The notes: generated by a model not told the origin, from the sequence alone. Positions 25,215-36,505 are shown, counted from the stretch's first letter. The stretch: DNA of 64,000 nt from Ophioderma brevispina (GCA_023653785.1 JAMKCH010010157.1:1-64000); one strand, 5' to 3'. A program made the numbers and translations.

Positions 25215-25862
25215 AACACTAATACTATAGTAGATTTCAAATTAAGTGAGACTCCTTGCATATTTAGACGGGGTGATATTGATATAAGGTTCAATCCTCG
25301 GCCATGCCGAGACTAGGCCTTTGTTGCCATTACAAAACATATTGTGACCATAGTACAAAGTTCCTGTACAGAATCGGCTTACTGGAAACTGATGCATTCA
25401 GTTATACAATGGTCTGTTAATGATAGAAGGACTTAGGCCTATGCCATTGTTGACCGGGATGTCAAATCCGCTTTGCGCTAATCTCTTAATACAAGGTTGA
25501 CCCATTTTTGATGACCAAATAAAAAGTTAGTTGTGTTATGTGTACATCGATATAAGAATGCATTATTTTCCAATGCTGTGATAAGGGATGATATTTTGCA
25601 GCGTCAAAGGTAAGTTATGTTCAAATAATAATGTTTAATGAAATAAATGCTGGTGTTTTCATCCATCCATCTTAGATGTTAAATAATGTATTTTAGGTCA
25701 GCATTTATTTAAAAGCTACATTACTCTATATTGTATGAGTATCATAAACTTTGTTTATCTGTGGCCATTAAAATAATTCCTCTTACTTCTCACGGTGAAT
25801 GGACAGACCTAAAACTTTTAATTAGGTCTCACTTATTTTGAAATCTACTAAAACACTAGTTA
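25215..25862. mobile_element. MITE with terminal inverted repeats of about 40 bp
   Basis: The left end ACTATAGTAGATTTCAAATT, running into AAGTGAGAC, pairs with the right end GTCTCACTTATTTTGAAATC. About 650 bp, no coding capacity. Confidence 0.65.
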
Positions 25863-26790
25863 TGTTAAACTAAACCCATTGTACCTGCTCTCGGCTTAGT
25901 ACACTTCCAGAGGACTTGAAATTGGGAAATGTTGGGTTATATCTTAAGAAATCACTTAAAGTGGCTTAATTTGGCAAACCTGTTAAATGAAAAATAATTA
26001 AACTTACAGTCTAGTGTTTAATTTTCTTTATGGCACATATTTTAAAAGTGCTAACATGAAACATCAATAGAGTATTTCGAATAATCAAAAACAAAACAAA
26101 CACAAAAATCACAGCTTACATAAGGCCAAGGGGAAAAAACTTGTTTGTCCCAGAAGACCGAGTGCATTTCATTTAAAATTGGTCTTTTACATATTTTAGC
26201 ACATTATTTTTAAGTTTTTGCTCACTTGAAAGATTTTTCTTTAATTTTCAGGGTGAAAATGAAAAAAATGAACAAATTGGGTCAAAAGGGGGGAAATGCC
26301 GCATTTCGCATTAGCATTTTTCTACAAAAAAGAGGAAAAGCGCATTTGCATTTGAATTTGCCACATCACATGTCTTCTGAGACAAACTCTTTTTTGGCCT
26401 ATTAATAAAAGCAGGCAATCAAAAATAATTATAACTTGTCAATCAATTCGTCTGAATATACTCCTGTGCAAAAATACCCACCCCAGTATTGTGCCTTTGT
26501 AGGTATGGCCAGGAATGTTAAATGGTAGATTTCTTTTACTTCAATGACTATGAATCTTACAAAACAAATACACCTGTCGTCATCGCTGGTGTTTCTCGAT
26601 CAATACAAAGCAAAAGAGTGGCGTCATAGTCATAGTTTCCATTTAGTAAATATTTTACAGAAATTTAACATGAGGGAAATGATAATAATAATAATAATAA
26701 CCTCAGATGACCCCAAATGACCTAGTTTGACCCTGAAAATGATTGGCGGGGACGTGGTTCCAGGTTCTATATCTTATTTTTAAAATATCT

Positions 26791-26990
26791 GTGGGTCAGG
26801 TTAGCACAGTAGGTATTCCGGCGCTTCGCACCACTGTAGTCCCTCTGTCCCAGGTTCGACCCTCAGTAGGGCCTGTGATTTCATGTGCGTTTGGTTTCCA
26901 GTCCATACTCGGACTCGCTGGTAATCAGATGTTTTGGTGGTATGCTTTCATGTGAGGGCGAAAACATCACATGGAAAATCGGACCATGAT
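26791..26990 (+). mobile_element. tRNA-derived SINE
   Basis: GTGGGTCAGGTTAGCACAGTA gives an A-box region, and CCCAGGTTCGACCCTCAG about 60 bases later gives a B box, the spacing of a tRNA-like polymerase III promoter. The unrelated body that follows (TTTGGTTTCCAGTCCATACT) makes a SINE more likely than a tRNA gene. A short (ATA)n tract lies at 26683-26701. Confidence 0.6.
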
Positions 26991-27156
26991 CGGGTCAACC
27001 ACCTTTACTGACTTGTAACACTAACAGCATGTAGCAATGGCATGAGAAACCTTCACCCTGGTTATTCATAGCAAAAATGATTTAGAAACAATAGTTGGGA
27101 CGAAAAACGACAAAACTTTGACATTTCACGGGATAAAACACTTCACCCCTCCTACA

Positions 27157-27649
27157 TTAAGGGGTTTGACGTGTTAGTGATCTACTCGATAAAATTTTCC
27201 AGAATTCACATATATGGTATTTGCAACGGTGCTGATTAAGAATCTGAAATAAAAAATGGGGGTCACCGACTTTGTTTTTGAGCTATAGCCAAAACAAAAA
27301 AGGTATGTTGTCACTTTTTAAACCACGCAAGTCTATGGGAAAAGTCAAAATTTGACGTTTAAATCGCCTACAAAATAAAAACCTCTCGATAAAATTTTGT
27401 AATTTCTAAATATGTTGAGGTAAGAAAAATCCGCGCCACATTCGGCATGCAGCAAAGCAGGAACGCAGGCGTAGAGATGCGCGATTTTAATAAACGCAAA
27501 CAAGCGCACAGTTATTCGCGGTATCTACGCATGATACCTTCGCAGCTCAAAACTAAAATTCTTCCATTTGTCCATGACTGGGCTCCAAACAGAATGCTGA
27601 AGGTGTAAAGCAGCTTGCGCGTAAACAAATCACACGTCAAACCCCTTAA
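27157..27649. mobile_element. TTAA-flanked MITE, GGGGTTTGACGTGT family
   Basis: The left junction TTAA|GGGGTTTGACGTGT and the right junction ACACGTCAAACCCC|TTAA are perfect mirror images. The duplicated TTAA target is thus directly visible. The interior is about 480 bp with no long frame. Confidence 0.75.
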
Positions 27650-27870
27650 ACTCCGCACTTTCCCTCAAGGCTTGAAGTAAGGCTTACTTAGTGCGTGACG
27701 GAATAAAAACACAAAAACAAAACAAAAAGCACTGCAGGAAGTCTGCCCGAGTCATGTGAAAGCTTGAAGGTACCGCACCAGGTTTCTATTCTTAAAACAA
27801 ATAAGGAAATAATACATTCAACAAACGTCATTAGGTTAATTAATTAAAACTCCCAACAAAAAGAAAGGAC

Positions 27871-28206
27871 ACCGGTGTAGAAGTAAATATAGTCCGCCGT
27901 ACTCATAGTCCGGCTACAACGAAAAAGAATAGAGCACTCGATTCAGTTGACTCTTCACGCAATATTAGTTTCACGCTTTATTCCGTATCGTCTATGGAGC
28001 CCGGACTATGGCTCCTGGCGGACAATAATTACTTTCACACCGGTGTGAAAGTAGATGTAGTCCGCCAGGGCCATAGTCCGGGCTCTATAGACGAAAACGG
28101 AATAAAGAGTGATGGTGCGTGAAGAGTGAACGGAATCGAGTGCCCTATTCCTTGCCGTTGTAGGTGGACTATGAGTCCGGCGGACTATAAAAACTTCTAC
28201 ACCGGT
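27871..28206. mobile_element. Head-to-head palindromic MITE, ACCGGTGTGAAAGT family
   Basis: Two units of about 165 bp meet at the perfect palindrome centred near 28041 (ACTTTCACACC / GGTGTGAAAGT). Both outer ends read ACCGGTGTAGAAGT. Within each unit TAGTCCGCC, CATAGTCCGGGC, CGGAATAAAG and CGATTCAGTTGACTCTTCACG recur. Single diverged copies lie at 61523-61694 and 61811-61994. Confidence 0.7.
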
Positions 28207-28224
28207 TTTAGTACAGATAGTAGA

Positions 28225-29048
28225 GTTATAAATCAGATTCCCATTCTATAAGTTTGGGGAAGAAGGTTTGAAGATTTTTTCTATAGTTTGAAGGGTGCTG
28301 AATCAGAATTTTGGGTCCAACCTCTAGGAAATGTGGGGTAAAATAAGGAGGTAAAATTAGAACAGGGGTAAATTTGAAATCAAGTCAAATTGTGTTTAAA
28401 TGTACACCAATATATTTGTCTCATTATAAGGATTAAAAAATGCATAGTTTGTCTAGGTTCTGACCTTTAGTTAAACAGGTACAGCCCTATTAAGGTTCAA
28501 GGTCATCCTGGGGGTAAACGTTAACCAGTGCTCCGAGTTTGTTAAAACTGGTGTCAAATTGTTCATCTTGCCTTATTTGATAATGTTTGGCATTGGTTTC
28601 GTAATTAGTGGTCAAAATGTAACAAGGGTCTACATGGTCCATAGGGATTACCAAAACTTGACCTCAAATTGTATACAGAGCTGTTACCCAAAGAATTAAA
28701 ATGAATTTTCTGCTTCAGTATGACCAGGGCAACAATTTGACACCGGTGTCAACAAAATCTGAGCACTGGATTTTTTTTGCCCCAGAATGACCTTGAACCT
28801 TATCAGGGCTGTAGCCGAGTAACTAAAGGTCGAAACCTATACAAACTATACCTTTTTTAATCCATATATTGAGACAAATACAGTGGTGTACATTTAAACA
28901 CAATTTGACCTGATTTTAAATTTACCCCTTTACTAACTTTACCCCATTATTTTACAAAGTTCTCCACATTTCGCAGAGGTTGGACCCAAAAATTCTGATT
29001 CAGCACCCTTCAAACTATAGAAAAACAGAATAGGATTCTCGTTTATAA
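28225..29048. mobile_element. Long foldback, arms about 330 bp
   Basis: The ends GTTATAAATCAGATTCCC / GGGATTC-type TAGGATTCTCGTTTATAAC pair inversely. So do TTGAAGGGTGCTGAATCAGA / TCTGATTCAGCACCCTTCAA, CAAATTGTGTTTAAATGTAC / GTACATTTAAACACAATTTG, and ACTGGTGTCAAATTG / CAATTTGACACCGGT. The centre near 28640 is a short AT-rich loop. Non-coding. Confidence 0.75.
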
Positions 29049-29489
29049 CCCTTCTAAGACAAAATATGAACTCAAATTAAAGCAATAATATATAAATTCT
29101 GCACAAATATTATAACCAACGTTTCCGCAGATATTGGTCTTATACGAAATAGGCCTAATATTGTACCACAAAAAGGTCATCAATTTCATTTTAAGAACAA
29201 GAATTTTTTTTTCAAAAATGATGAAAACCCAACTTCTGCCTGAACAGGTTGGTTAATTAAGATCAGAGATCCCCTACAGGCCGGTATGCAAGGGGGTGCG
29301 GCTCCAAATTCCAGAAGGAAGGCCATTGCATCAATCAATGGGACTTGACCTTGTTTCCCCCTGCTTAAGTAACTAAGCATTTGAGACACTCAAAAATATT
29401 CCTTATTTTAATCCTATGAGCTCCACCAATAATTTGCAGGCCCCCCCCCGGTTTGCACCATTTTGTAGCCAAATGAGAGCCTGACATTT

Positions 29490-29735
29490 GCATACACTCA
29501 CCACCTAGTTTCGTGGGAAACAAACTTGTGGTTTTGATAGTAATAGCGATATTGCAAAGCCCTAATCACTACTGTGTTATGGTTAACCGTTAAAACGGCA
29601 GATTGTTATCTCTATCTTCGGAAAGAAATGGATTTGAAGTCTGAAATGTCAGTACGACAATGAGAAAAACACGGCCATTCATCTGATATTAAAATTGATA
29701 CCACTTCCGGGTAAGTTAGGGGGTCCCAAAGAAGA
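29490..29735. repeat. Dispersed repeat, copy 2 of 3
   Basis: It follows the same word order as 13385-13640, including TTGTGGTTTTGATAG, GGTTAACCGTTAAAAC and TATCTCTATCTTCGGAAAG. Its upstream part (AAATGAGAGCCTGACATTT) also matches 35515-35625. Confidence 0.5.
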
Positions 29736-30232
29736 TACATATCAGGCTTCGTCAAACCTGTATATATACAGCTGGTACGGTTGGTTCATTTTTGGGGAAA
29801 TATCCTTGTCTTTTAAATGAGTATAATCGAAATAGGCAATATTGTCGGTGAATAAACAACCAAACTGAGAATAAAGATAGGATTTGTTGTTCTGCATATC
29901 CAATGTCGTGTCATATCGCACGTCGGTATCCACTACTCAAATTATTGGAATTCCCATGCAATATGACAAGTTATTGGTTAGGCTAAACAACACTTATCTT
30001 TTATTCTCTAATTAAACGTAAACATGTGCTTTTTAGCACATCCGAAATTGTACGTATCAACGTGCTTGTTGTGAATTGTTATTCGTACAACAAAGGCACT
30101 TGACATGGAAATCTCTAGGCATATACCAATAATGTGACACCCGATCCTTAACATTCCACGCTCTGCAGATGTGGTTTTTTATTGCACCCTCACCTAAGGA
30201 TCAAAAACTTTGCAAACGCTCATCTCAACAGG

Positions 30233-30321
30233 ATGGCAGGCGATTTCAGGTTGATTTTATCCTTGTTGGTCATCTTCACTGTTTTTGCTTCATGAACTTG
30301 AGCTAAGTCACAGCAGGAATG
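30233..30321 (+). CDS. Candidate signal-peptide exon 1 of secreted Ser/Thr-rich protein (one-base frame break)
   Basis: An ATG in a fair context (AGGATGG) starts MAGDFRLILSLLVIFTVF, a textbook signal peptide: one basic residue and then about a dozen hydrophobic ones. The as-written frame hits TGA at 30293-30295. If one T of the run at 30281-30285 is surplus, the frame stays open to a donor-like G|GTAAAT at 30321/30322, ending with intron phase 1. That is exactly the phase needed by the acceptor at 32538-32539. With the one-base correction the three exons total 813 bases, an exact 271 codons. The break could be a sequencing error or a real lesion that makes this a pseudogene. The link to exon 2 is inference. 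Confidence 0.4.
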
Positions 30322-30464
30322 GTAAATATTAAAATAAAAATTCTTTATATTTCTATTTATAGAATATTATGGTCTCCGACCATATCCAAGGATTTTTGTC
30401 TCTATTATCGAAGTCCGAGATGCTTGCATATTAGGACAGCTTGGGTTCTAATCTGTAAAGGTTT

Positions 30465-30790
30465 AATGAAGAATTTGGGGCACCCATATATTGTGTCATA
30501 TGTAGTGTTTCATAATAGACCCCCCAATATATTTCTTACCTTTTCTTTGGTTACAGAATGTCTCGAAAGTGAAACAAAAGGCGATTTTCATTTGCTTAAT
30601 TTATGTAAAACATAGGCTGATTTAGAGTATTTGCTCCTATACGAATTAGAAAATTTTTCACAAATTTTTTTTGTACTCAAAGAAATATTTTTTCATCTTA
30701 ATCCTTTCACATGGGGACTTTTGATAAAAAAAACTTTACATTGGTGAAAAATCAGAATCTTCATATTTTTTAGGGCACCTGTATGTGACA
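30465..30790. repeat. Dispersed repeat, copy 1 (partner 56958-57270)
   Basis: Shared order: GGGGCACCCATATATTGTGTCATA, AATATATTTCTTACCTT, TTTGGTTACAG-AATGT, ..AAAAATTTTTCACAAATT, GAAATATTTTTTCATCTTAATCC, TTTACATTGGTGAAAAATC and ATATTTTTTAGGG. Non-coding. Confidence 0.55.
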
Positions 30791-31499
30791 CTCTCTCGTT
30801 GTCCCATTCAAATCGATTTTTAATAAAAAACATGGCATGTCCTGTGATGATTATATCTTAATTGGTAGGCTCAGATTGACACGTATTCAAGAAAACGCAA
30901 TTTGGATTTAAAGAGCTGGAATTAAACACACCAACGCTCGCAGCCACACACACACACAACCTTAAAATAATAACAGAACATTTAAAATATTAAAAAACAG
31001 AAAAAAACTAAAAAATCAATTTTGGCCAACAATAGACTTTATTTACTTTTTTTTATGTGGTCCAAAATTACCGTTTGTGACTTTCACTTATAGTGAACTA
31101 CTGTGAATTGATTGTATTTCAAATTTAAATTCCCATGTCTGTCTTCCCGTCCAAGAACTTAAACTTTGAAAATTATTTTAAAAAATCTTATCAATTATAT
31201 CCAATGGGTCTCGTTGTCTTTTTTGGATTCAACGAATGATATTATATTCCTCCTTGTTCTCTTCCAAAAAGTGATTCTGAATATTCGTGCGGCAGTCTTA
31301 CCACGTGGTGTAATGACAGGAGTAATGCATATCAGTCTCGAGGTATGTTTATAGTCATAAGGTTGGTATTCTGAAAGGGGAGACTAACTTTAGACCCAGG
31401 TTCAACAGGGTTAGTCCTACATGAGTGTACTTTTTTCTTTCCAACTAGCTAAAATGTAGCTTTATAGAAAACGGGTGAGAAAATTCCTCATGGACGGGC

Positions 31500-32250
31500 C
31501 GGTTCCACCTTTTTGGAATCCTTGTAACTAGACAACATCATGGCGTGCTTTTTAACATAATCGGAACATTAAAATTTTGACCCCTGTATACCCTTGACAC
31601 CCAGACTTGGGTCGCATTAAAGAGACAAAACTGGCACATTTAAAAATAGTGCGCCCTCAAGATTTTTCAAATCACTATTTTTGCATGTTTGTAAAGCTTT
31701 ATATACAAGCCCTCACCCCCGAAATGATTAACGACCAAATCAGCTTCCTTATGGGTAAACGTACAGATTTTGTAATTTAGCGACGCCGGCGACGCGAAAT
31801 TCAGGAGACGACGAAATTGCGTTTAACACAAGAACGCGCACACGTATGCATGTTTCCCAAGCTATGCACACTGTTTGACCGGTCTATAACCTTTGTGGTT
31901 TTAATATCAGTGAGTACGAGTCAAAAATATTCATGTAATATACACATTTGTTGATTAAAGTTATGGAAAACTTAAAAGTTGGCCTACAAATTACCTGGAT
32001 GTCTTTATCCTCATATCAAAGTCCCTATCTGTTTTGGGGTATATTATTTTTATGTGTAAAATATATCTCTGTTCTTCCAATGGCCTAGACTATCATTTGA
32101 GAGCAAATTGAAGAAATTTCATATTTTGTGAAAATGTGCCAGTGCCGCTTTAAGGGAGGTTGGCAAGTGCTTCCATTAATTTTTTGGATTATCAATGCCT
32201 AAAGTACTTTATGCAAAAATTCACAATTTTATCCAGAAGCGCACACTCTT
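31500..32250. mobile_element. Half copy of the long foldback family B, interrupted by a MITE
   Basis: 31501-31615 (TTTTTGGAATCCTTGTAAC.., GTGCTTTTTAACATAATCGG, GACCCCTGTATACCCTTGA) and 32154-32250 (TTGGCAAGTGCTTCCATTAA, TATCAATGCCTAAAGTACTT) together equal the right arm of the elements at 39700-40612 and 62757-63692. The MITE at 31616-32153 sits in a TTAA that the uninterrupted arms still show. Confidence 0.7.
31616..32153 (+). mobile_element. TTAA-flanked MITE, family A, copy 2
   Basis: It opens TTAAAGAGACAAAACTGGCA and closes TGCCAGTGCCGCTTTAA. The internal GCGACGCCGGCGACGC, ACCGGTCTATAACCTTTG and TTGATTAAAGTTATGGAAAA match the other copies. Its TTAA ends are continuous with the target inside the surrounding foldback, so the insertion site is directly visible. 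Confidence 0.8.
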
Positions 32251-32327
32251 TCACTACAGGCCCCTGCTATTGGAACCGAGCCGCTAAGTATATGAGTAAG
32301 GCACATTTATCGCCTGTGGTCAAGAAT

Positions 32328-32329
32328 AT

Positions 32330-32360
<31 letters not shown>

Positions 32361-32362
32361 TT
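32328..32362. repeat. (TTTA)n microsatellite
   Basis: About eight uninterrupted TTTA units. It lies in the presumed first intron of the candidate gene, about 175 bp before exon 2. Confidence 0.9.
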
Positions 32363-32539
32363 TTTCTCTGTGGTATATGTATCGTTTTCTGTTGGACAAT
32401 ATGGCCTATGTCCCTTTATCCTAGTTTTGCTTGATACTTGATCGTTTAGATCAGTGTGAATGTGTTTCCAAAAAAACACAATAACAGAAAGTGTGTGAAA
32501 TTTCAAACGTAATTATGTGAATTTATTTTTCTAATACAG

Positions 32540-33005
32540 ACTGCACTGTAGAACTTGAAGATGCGCTACGCAACTGTCCCTTACGTTGGACCCAGGAGCA
32601 ATATGACAGCATTCCGCAATCATATTGTTGCGAGAATGATACACATGTGAGAATAGCTAGATGCCGAGTTCCAGGTAAAGATCGTAAATGTATGAGTGTT
32701 ACGCGACCCAAACACATTCCTACATGTCCACCGGAGACATCTTTGAAATCAACTACTACTACTCACGACGCATCCTTTCCAAGTACGTCAGCACTCTATT
32801 CCTCAAAATTGCCAAACGTGTTTTCATCACAGAAATCACCAGTACTTCCCGAGTTGCCTTCAACATCAACAAAGCTGTCAACATCTATACCAGAATTGTA
32901 CCTGCAAAAATGGCTGACATCTCCCAAGTTTCCTTCAACGTCAACTCCTGCAGAGTTCGGGATTTCTACACCAAATTTGGCTAACCAGGGCCAACTAAGA
33001 CACGG
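32540..33005 (+). CDS. Candidate exon 2: Cys-rich module and Ser/Thr/Pro-rich stalk
   Basis: A pyrimidine-rich acceptor (TTTTTCTAATACAG) precedes a 466-base open exon that ends at a strong donor, GG|GTAAGC. The frame begins (D)CTVELEDALRNCPLRWT and shows cysteines spaced C-x10-C-x16-CC-x10-C-x8-C-x11-C, with one N-glycosylation sequon (NDT) just after the CC pair. After the last cysteine (TCPPE) the character changes to a stalk of about 85 residues rich in Ser, Thr and Pro, with two loose repeats, LPSTSTKLSTSIPEL and FPSTSTPAEFGISTPNL. A Cys-knotted head on a mucin-like stalk suits a secreted or surface protein. I recognise no named domain in the spacing. Base composition is visibly more GC-rich than the flanks. 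Frames on the other strand and in the second forward frame are also open here, which lowers certainty. Confidence 0.6.
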
Positions 33006-34409
33006 GTAAGCCTTCTTTCCAGTCATCCACACACACATGTAGTATATACATGCTGGAAATACCTTTGGTTGTGAGACCCATGCTGGAAATGCCTTTGGTC
33101 GTGACACCATAGCATGTATATACATACATGGCTTGGGTTAAGACACGACCATGAGACATCATCCCTCTGAAGATCGGATACCCAGTGATCGTAAGTGAGG
33201 CTATGCCGTGAAACTCAGAGTAACGGTTTGGCTTTCCAGAGGTCTATACTTTGACATTTTTTAGGGATTTAAGGGATATATAAAACATCTAAAGAGACAA
33301 AAAAATTCTATGATATTTACTTCAAAATATCTTTTACCTTTCGCTTAGAGGTGAGGTTGATATTTGCTTACATTGGGCTTTATGATTAACATATAGGGCC
33401 CTTTGATACAAATGTTAAATAAGGATTACTTAGAGCACCTAATGACAAGCAAGGGCAATGAATTATGTTTGAAAGGTGTTCTAGTATTGGTACATTCAAC
33501 AGAAATCAAAATATGTCATTTCATAGATGACTACTAATGAGTTTTATTTTAAAAAAACATCGGATTTTATTATTCAGGCCAATGGCGGCGATGAGTCTAC
33601 CAGCCAATCACAGATGTGCCCATTTAATTAATTGTACCACGTCTGATTTTAGTACCAAACCTTGAAGGACTAGTCATATATAAAGAAAATGCATGGTAAA
33701 TTTCCCAAAAGAGTCATAAACATGAACTCCCCTTCACAGCGCTACATTATTTCCACTATATTTTCTGTAATTGTGAATTGTTGTTTTGTTTTATTTATTT
33801 GTTAACGTTTCTTTTCTTTGCGCAATTCCGCCCTTTCTTGCCATTTACAAGTTTTCATCATATTAATTTTCAGGTAGGCCTTATATTGAAATTTAAAAAC
33901 GACCGACGAGGCATGAGAATCTAAGGCAATGAATGCGAAAGAGATTTGTCTTAACGAAGGAAAACCGTAACTGGAAACTTTCTTTTCCTCTTTCCTATAA
34001 AAATCTCTGAAGGTGCCTTTGATGTTTCGCTTTCTTTGTAGAATCAACCGAAATATCTGATCTTCATAACAAAATAAGCCGTAAATAGAAACTTTTAAAA
34101 TCTCTCCCATAAAAAATTCTGATTGTACCACTTATCACTCTGTATAATCAACAGAAATGTCTGCTCTTTATAAGATATGCCTATATAGGTTATATATACC
34201 ACTAATTCACTTATGACATGGTTTCAGATTCGACCTAGGTTTTACTGCCAAAAGTGAAAATGTAAAGGTGCTATAACAATTAAACAAAACATGTTTTCTA
34301 GGTTAAAATTTGGTGTAGAATCCAAATCTGATATTAAAATGCAAAATGTTTGATGCGTTCCAAGATATCGCATTTTGGGGTATTGCACAATGCCGAATTC
34401 CATAGAAAC

Positions 34410-34661
34410 CTAAGGTATTTTTGCTAAAAAATGCATCTTGCTCTGAAATATTTTGCAGTTTGACAAAAATGTAATACTATATTCTAGTGGGAATATGTTT
34501 TGGGCGTGATCGATTAACTTTTCAATAATGTCGCCCTTTTCGACTCCGCAAAATTGAAAAAAAATCTCAAATTTTAGACAGGATGAAAACAAGTTAATAC
34601 CATACCTATGTAGGGACTTGCTTTGGGCATAATCGATTAAATTTTCAAGCCTATAGCTCAT
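34410..34661 (-). repeat. Internal duplication of about 126 bp, open in one frame
   Basis: Two tandem blocks share GGGCNTNATCGATTAA and TTTTCAA. On the minus strand both stay open in the same frame and give related peptides: ENLIDYAQSKSLHRYGINLF, and 42 residues later EKLIDHAQNIFPLEYSITFL. No start context, splice site or family is recognised, so I do not call a gene. Confidence 0.45.
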
Positions 34662-35514
34662 TTAGTTTTCTCGTACTTCCAATTTTATCGAACAACAATA
34701 TTTTTTCGCGCACTGGAAAAATCAAGGGGTAGGGGAAATATTTTTGTATTTTGGGAATTATTCCTATACATGTACCTGAAATGAATCGAGTTAGGTATCA
34801 ATTTGAAGCTCATTAAATTCTGCATAAACTGATAGGTAAATCATCACTGTAGACCCTTCCTTTCTAGAGATATGATTGTGCAAAGCAACATTTTTGTTTG
34901 AAAGTGCTAAATTTGGAATGTCGTTTGTCACGGGACATGTCAAATTTGAATGGTTCTGGTGTGCAGGTTATGAAGTACTTGATAAAAAATACTTGAATCC
35001 ATAAGTTAGTACCTTTAACTGAAATATTAACATAAAAGGGGTCATATATATGTATATTGTAGACTCTGCAAGCATTCAAAGTTGGTGAAAAATTTTGTCA
35101 CCCGAAAAGTGTGATTTTCGGACAAAATCGGCCACAAATCAATATTTTGTAGCAAAATGATGAATGATACAGGATTTTCAATTAAAAATTCATAATCTTC
35201 AAACAATTTTTTACCCTAGAAAGAACATCTTAAAAATTAAACCTGGTTATTTTTGCTCCGATATGATTTTGTTCGCACTTTGGCACTAAAACCTAAGTCA
35301 ATTCTGAAATGTCTTATACAAAGTAGTCTATGGACATGTGGTAACTTTGAGCATGTTTTTTTTTTTCACATTTAAACTCTCACAGAGGAAAAACTACAAT
35401 ATCACCACACGTATAAGCTAAAATCAACCAAATGACCAAATTTTCAACAAAATTATGGTGACCAGAAAAATCAAAGGTGCTTGTTCCGGATTTATTTTTA
35501 TTTGTGTTGCTGCT

Positions 35515-35625
35515 ACTTGAGTATGAGAGCCTGGCAGTTTCACATACCGTTGGGAACAATCTTGGCTGTTTTGATGGTAGAATAAATGCATATTGCAACA
35601 GCCATATTCAATACTGTGCTAATCA
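35515..35625. repeat. Dispersed repeat, copy 3 of 3 (partial)
   Basis: GAGTATGAGAGCCTGGCAG, GTTGGGAACAATC, TGTTTTGATGGTAGAATA and ATACTGTGCTAATC match the 29.5-kb copy. A short frame with a hydrophobic start at 35477 lies in this repeat and is not treated as a gene. Confidence 0.5.
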
Positions 35626-36227
35626 AAAAAATGATTCCCATCACCCGCCATTTTCTTAATATAATCCAGTGCATTGTCATACATTGTAAGAGCGATTTTT
35701 TTTTCATATGCCATGCAAGAAACTAGTCCACCCAAAATGTTTGTTTATCCTTACGACAGGCGTGTTTAGTTTGTGTATAACTTATACATAACATAAATCT
35801 TATGTCATAAATTTCGATAAAAAATTAAATATAAAATTTCAAAAAAGGAATCATCGAGGTGTATGTATCTGTATTGCTGCGATGACGTTGGTTATCGTCG
35901 AATGTTCACCTGCATGAAAAAAAAGGAAGACCGGTATGTCGTAAAGCAATAAGCCTTTACAATATTCAGACAGAAAAAATGAAGTGAGGTTTTCTTAGAA
36001 TTACAAGCACGGCTTAGTACCATAGAGGGCAGGGGGGGGGCATGGCGCGCTCCCCTCCCATCGAAGTCCAAATTTGGAAACATCCGAAAAAGGTAATAAT
36101 ACACCCGAAGTGTTACTCTATAATAGTGCGAATCCGCAGACCGTGTGTAGTTGTGACTGTTTATACGCATTCAACTTCCTTCCCTTTTTCGTCATCCTAT
36201 TTGCAATGGTTAAATGCAAAAACTCCC

Positions 36228-36505
36228 TGCAGGGAGGGCCGTACGCAGGATTTGTTTTCTGTTTCTTGTGGGGTGGGGTGGGCGGGACTTGTCGAAAAAG
36301 TTGACCTGTTTGGTAAAAATGAGACCTAATCCACGAAAATGGTTCCTTGTTTTGGACTTTGAACACTCAATCAGCCAAAAAGTGGACGTTCTTGCCAAAA
36401 TTTTCCTCTAAAATTGGGAACTTTTATCTAACAATCATGCATTAAGAAGTGACCTTTTGCGTCTTTTGGTGGAATTAAGCAGAAGGGGTGCGGCCCTGCT
36501 ACAGG
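36228..36505. repeat. Dispersed repeat, partner of 10545-10840
   Basis: It begins GAGGGCCGTACGCAGGATTT and ends GGGTGCGGCCCTG. Phrases such as AACACTCAATCAGCCAAAAAG and GGAATTAAGCAGAAG align in order with the 10.5-kb copy. It sits just upstream of candidate exon 3. Confidence 0.5.

Larger units (their letters stand above)
33006..36227. other. Presumed intron 2; mostly unassigned
   Basis: Contains a small inverted pair at 33040-33127 with a doubled CATGCTGGAAAT..CCTTTGGT, a duplicated block at 34410-34661, and a third copy of the 13.4-kb repeat at 35515-35625. No other exon with strong splice sites stands out. Confidence 0.4.

Noticed and set aside
26791..26870. Possible tRNA gene (A and B boxes)
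   Set aside because: The cloverleaf arms do not pair well and unrelated SINE body follows; treated as a tRNA-derived SINE.
32796..33125. 109-residue minus-strand frame overlapping exon 2
   Set aside because: No splice or start support and its peptide lacks the coherent Cys-rich plus Ser/Thr layout of the forward frame; probably a shadow.
35477..35659. 60-residue frame with a hydrophobic N-terminus (signal-peptide-like)
   Set aside because: It lies in a dispersed repeat also found at 29.5 kb, where the frame is not kept.
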